This document shows, one piece after another, positions 61,429 through 64,000 of a DNA stretch of 64,000 bases. The position numbers and the translations under genes were made by a program. The DNA is taken from contig JAUSJA010000027.1 in NCBI GenBank assembly GCA_030647905.1, positions 123,374 through 187,373 on the forward strand, in the 5' to 3' direction. The notes under the pieces were generated by a model, which saw nothing but the letters and a program-made list of their open reading frames with translations, did no database searches and was not told the origin of the DNA. The first letter of the stretch is position 1. Each line of letters opens with the position of its first letter. Source of the DNA: Gemmatimonadaceae bacterium. Lineage in GTDB: Bacteria > Gemmatimonadota > Gemmatimonadetes > Gemmatimonadales > Gemmatimonadaceae.

Positions 61429-63669
61429 TTAGCGAACCCTGAGAACATCCTCGACAGGCCCCGCATCACCACCGGCGAGCAGATGCAGTATGTGCGACAG
61501 GGCTTCACGCTCGCGCGGCCAGATGAAGCGCGCCGAGGCATCGTGCGGCGAGAGCCACTCGTACTGCTGGTGCTCCGCGCCCAGCGTCACCTCGCCGGGC
61601 TCGTCCACGAATGCGGCGAAGACGACGGCCAGCTGGACTGTGCCGAACATGTGCAGGTAGAAGGGCTGCACGGTCACGTTGTAGAGGCGTGCGACCTCGA
61701 GGCCGGTTTCCTCCCTGACCTCGCGCACGGCGCCGTCCTCGGGGCGCTCATCGGGATCGAGGCGGCCGTGGATGGTTTCCCATGCTCCGGGACAGCGCGT
61801 GTCGTTGGCGCGCTGGACGGCGAGGACCTTCCACCCGTCGGCTAGCGGGCGGATGACGTACACATCCACGACCCCCGCTGTGATCGCGGTCATGCCGGTG
61901 GACCGCGGCGAATGCCCGGCGGGCGGCTTCGAGGTTTCATGCGGAGAATCAAACTCCAGCGCGCCGCTCGCGGGAGTGTCGAACAGGTCCCGCATCTCGT
62001 TGCGCACGTGGTCGCGCCCGGCCGGGTCGCCGGCGGCCTGCTGCTTCAGCACGCGCAGCAGCTCGTCGCCGCTGGTCTGCCCGGCGGCGAGGTGCGCGAG
62101 CCCGGATTCCCATAGCGACCGGCAACCGCCGCGGTGCACTATCGCGGCCAGTGAATCCACGGCGGCGCCGGTGGCGATGCCCCGCTCGAGCTCGGCGTCG
62201 GCGACGACGATCTCCGTCACCGCGAGGCGCCCCCGATAACCGGTCATCGCACAGCGGTCGCAGCCCACAGGCGTGTACACCATCAGGTCGCCCATCACGG
62301 TCTCGCGAAGTTGAAGCGGGACCCCATCGTTTGCGACGATTCTGCAGCCGGCGCAGAGCCGGCGGATGAGCCGCTGCGCGACGACACCCTTGAGCGCAGC
62401 GGCGAGCTTCGCGCTATCCACGCCAAGGTCGGTGAGACGGGTGATCGAGCTGCATGCGTCGTTGGTGTGCAGCGTGGCGAAGACGAGATGTCCGGTGAGC
62501 GACGCCTGAATCGCGATCGCGGCGGTCTCGCGGTCACGAATCTCGCCGATCAGCACGACGTCGGGATCCTGTCGAAGTATCGAGCGCAGCGCGGCGGCGA
62601 AGCTGAGCCCCGCCTTTTCGTTGATCTGCACCTGGACGATCCCCGGAACCCTGTACTCCACGGGATCCTCGACGGTGATGATGTTGAGACCCTTCTGCTG
62701 AATCTGCCGGAGCGCAGCGTAGAGAGTCGTCGTTTTTCCCGATCCCGTAGGCCCGGTGACGAGGACGAGTCCTTCGCGCGTCTCGAGGAGTTTCTTCATT
62801 CGCGGTGCATCGATGGAGTCGAGGCCCAGCGAGTCGAGAGACCGGATCGCCGCGCGCGGATCGAGAATCCGGATGACGACTTTCTCGCCGTGCGTCGCCG
62901 GCAGCGTCGAGACGCGCAGATCCACGCGCGAGCCGCCGATTCCGACAGATGCGTGCCCGCCCTGAGGGCGCAGGCGATCGGCGATGTCCATCTTCGCCAT
63001 GATCTTGATGCGCGACACGAGTGGCACTCCGACGGCCTTCGGCAGGAGCATCGCGTGCCTGAGGATGCCGTCAACGCGATACCGAACGGCGATGCCGTCC
63101 TCCTCGGGCTCGAGATGAATGTCGCTGGCGCGCTGCTCGATGCCCGCGGCGACGACGCGGTCCACCAGGCGCACGACTGGTTCGCCGCTGATCGCCTCGA
63201 GCCGCTTCGTGCGCGACTCGACTCCGCCCCCCGCGGCATACGTCTCTTCGATTCGCCCGGCGATCGTCGCCGGCGCGGCGAGCCACATTCTCACCGACCT
63301 GCCGCACACGAACGCGAGCGATCGCTCGCAATCGAGGTCCCACGGATTACCGGTGGCCACGTCAATCGTGGTGTCGGTGGCCGAAAGAGGGAGAACATGA
63401 TATCGGCGCGCCATTCTCTCGGGCAGAATTGCCTTCGCTTCGGGACTCACGTCGAGCGAGAGGGCGATCGGCGTGCGCAGACGCCGCGAAATCGCTTCCA
63501 GGAGGTCGTCGTCCGCTACCAGGCGAAGGCGGATCGCTGCTTCCCAGATGGTTCCGTGGGGCGACGCGGAAGCCGCAGCAGCGGCCGCAGCGGCGGCCTC
63601 GGGCGACACGAGCTCCTCGAGGACGGGGAGAATCCACTCGTCTCTGGCGACGGGATGCATGCCGCGCAT
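61429..63669 (-). CDS. GspE/PilB-type secretion ATPase fused to a C-terminal NUDIX domain
   Basis: Of 746 aa, residues 1-150 form a GspE N-terminal domain with a run of alanines near 27-36. The ATPase follows: RASDIHLEPEEDGIAVRYRV, Walker A GPTGSGKTTTLYAAL, Asp box ITVEDPVEY, Walker B DPDVVLIGEIRDRET, His box GHLVFATLHTNDA, and a four-Cys zinc site (CAGC, CDRC). From about 593 an uninterrupted frame continues as a NUDIX hydrolase with the complete box GRLDPDERPEDGAV to REVREETGLE. A frameshift or missed stop cannot be excluded. The ATPase would power pilus or type II secretion assembly. Confidence 0.88.
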   Translation of the reverse strand: MRGMHPVARDEWILPVLEELVSPEAAAAAAAAASASPHGTIWEAAIRLRLVADDDLLEAISRRLRTPIALSLDVSPEAKAILPERMARRYHVLPLSATDTTIDVATGNPWDLDCERSLAFVCGRSVRMWLAAPATIAGRIEETYAAGGGVESRTKRLEAISGEPVVRLVDRVVAAGIEQRASDIHLEPEEDGIAVRYRVDGILRHAMLLPKAVGVPLVSRIKIMAKMDIADRLRPQGGHASVGIGGSRVDLRVSTLPATHGEKVVIRILDPRAAIRSLDSLGLDSIDAPRMKKLLETREGLVLVTGPTGSGKTTTLYAALRQIQQKGLNIITVEDPVEYRVPGIVQVQINEKAGLSFAAALRSILRQDPDVVLIGEIRDRETAAIAIQASLTGHLVFATLHTNDACSSITRLTDLGVDSAKLAAALKGVVAQRLIRRLCAGCRIVANDGVPLQLRETVMGDLMVYTPVGCDRCAMTGYRGRLAVTEIVVADAELERGIATGAAVDSLAAIVHRGGCRSLWESGLAHLAAGQTSGDELLRVLKQQAAGDPAGRDHVRNEMRDLFDTPASGALEFDSPHETSKPPAGHSPRSTGMTAITAGVVDVYVIRPLADGWKVLAVQRANDTRCPGAWETIHGRLDPDERPEDGAVREVREETGLEVARLYNVTVQPFYLHMFGTVQLAVVFAAFVDEPGEVTLGAEHQQYEWLSPHDASARFIWPREREALSHILHLLAGGDAGPVEDVLRVR

Positions 63670-63729
63670 TCTGAGCTTCCGGAGATGATTTAGCGTCAGC
63701 GGGATAGTGCGGTGCGCAGCGTTCTACTT

Positions 63730-63956
63730 CGTGACCCGCTGCCCGCTGCCCGTTACCCGCTATCCGCTATCCGTGATCCGTTATCCGTTATCCGTTATCC
63801 GTTATCCGCTACGGCGCGTCAATCGGACAACGGACAACGGGAAACGGGAAACGGGAAACGCGCATCGGGCGGCGGGCAGCGGGCAGCGGGTCACGGGCAG
63901 CGGGCAGCGGGTCACGGGCAGCGGGCAGCGGGTCACGGGCAGCGGGCAGCGGCTAA
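63730..63956. repeat. Palindromic heptanucleotide repeat array, long copy
   Basis: The left arm (63730-63811) consists of about 11 tandem heptamers of type YCCGYTR, such as CCCGCTG and TCCGTTA. The right arm (63824-63956) has about 19 heptamers of type CGGRNNN, such as CGGGCAG, CGGGTCA, CGGACAA. The arms are roughly reverse complements, so the array can fold on itself. It lies upstream of the GspE-NUDIX gene. A matching short array is at 51917-51991. Confidence 0.88.
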
Positions 63957-63975
63957 AACTGCGAGAGTTCTAAGG

Positions 63976-64000
63976 GATGGAAAAGAAATTGATATTCCAA
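63976..64000 (+). CDS. Possible start of a gene cut by the window end
   Basis: An ATG at 63976, 3 bases after AAGGG, opens a frame MEKKLIFQ that runs off the window. The ribosome site is too close to be good. Eight codons are too few to identify anything. Confidence 0.2.

Noticed and set aside
63730..63956. CRISPR array
   Set aside because: Units are 7 bases with no spacers and there are no cas genes.
63707..63973. 88-codon frame through the heptamer array
   Set aside because: The peptide (RYPLSVI and GSGQRVT repeats) is only the 21-base periodicity of the array read in frame.

Overview
The window looks like chromosome from a GC-rich, diderm, free-living bacterium. An outer-membrane porin, several lipoproteins with lipobox cysteines, Pst and Pit phosphate uptake, type II/IV secretion parts and many overlapping start/stop codons support this. 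Gene style and order resemble Gemmatimonadota, but that placement is inference; there is no rRNA gene to confirm it.

Layout. 1-5.3 kb: the end of an M16 peptidase, a broken fasciclin gene, then purK-purE-rnhB-rplS on the minus strand. 5.4-12.0 kb: a plus-strand block lies between rplS and its usual partner trmD. It encodes a ZU5-like lipoprotein, a TPR protein, a sensorless sigma-54-type AAA+ regulator, a TPR-HD-GYP protein and an oligopeptide-binding lipoprotein. A 72-bp direct repeat of the trmD 3' end flanks it. 11.9-14.9 kb: trmD-rimM-rpsP and ffh. 15-27.8 kb: lon, two gene remnants, a 2'-O-methyltransferase/prepilin peptidase/HExxH-lipoprotein operon, an M48 protease, thiD, punA-add, and a double-length 5'-nucleotidase.

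27.9-42.0 kb is a phosphate super-cluster: phoB-phoR, porin, pstS-C-A-B-B, phoU, ppx with an HD domain, then ppk, pit and a DUF47 partner on the opposite strand. Direct repeats with an 11-bp period precede phoB, the porin and pstS. Together the genes sense phosphate, take it up at high and low affinity, and store it as polyphosphate.

42-53 kb is accessory. It holds a truncated response regulator, an inverted-repeat-flanked cassette carrying a wrecked four-helix-bundle gene, rhomboid, dnaK, an HtrA protease and tRNA-Leu. A mercury resistance operon (merA-csoR-merT-merP) follows with CsoR-type operators, then a foreign tRNA-Leu 3' fragment, a HigBA-type toxin-antitoxin pair with a 46-bp palindrome, an SRAP protein and a small Cys-rich protein. 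53.1-60.9 kb is a protein quality-control cluster: tig-clpP-clpX-lon-engB, a lipoprotein and a hexapeptide acyltransferase. 61-64 kb holds a second, inverted copy of the four-helix-bundle cassette, a GspE/PilB-type ATPase fused to a NUDIX domain, and a palindromic heptanucleotide repeat array.

The strongest candidates for something undescribed are the TPR/AAA+/HD-GYP module in the trmD island, the four-helix-bundle cassette with 55-bp arms, the GspE-NUDIX fusion, and the mer operon under an apparent CsoR-family repressor.
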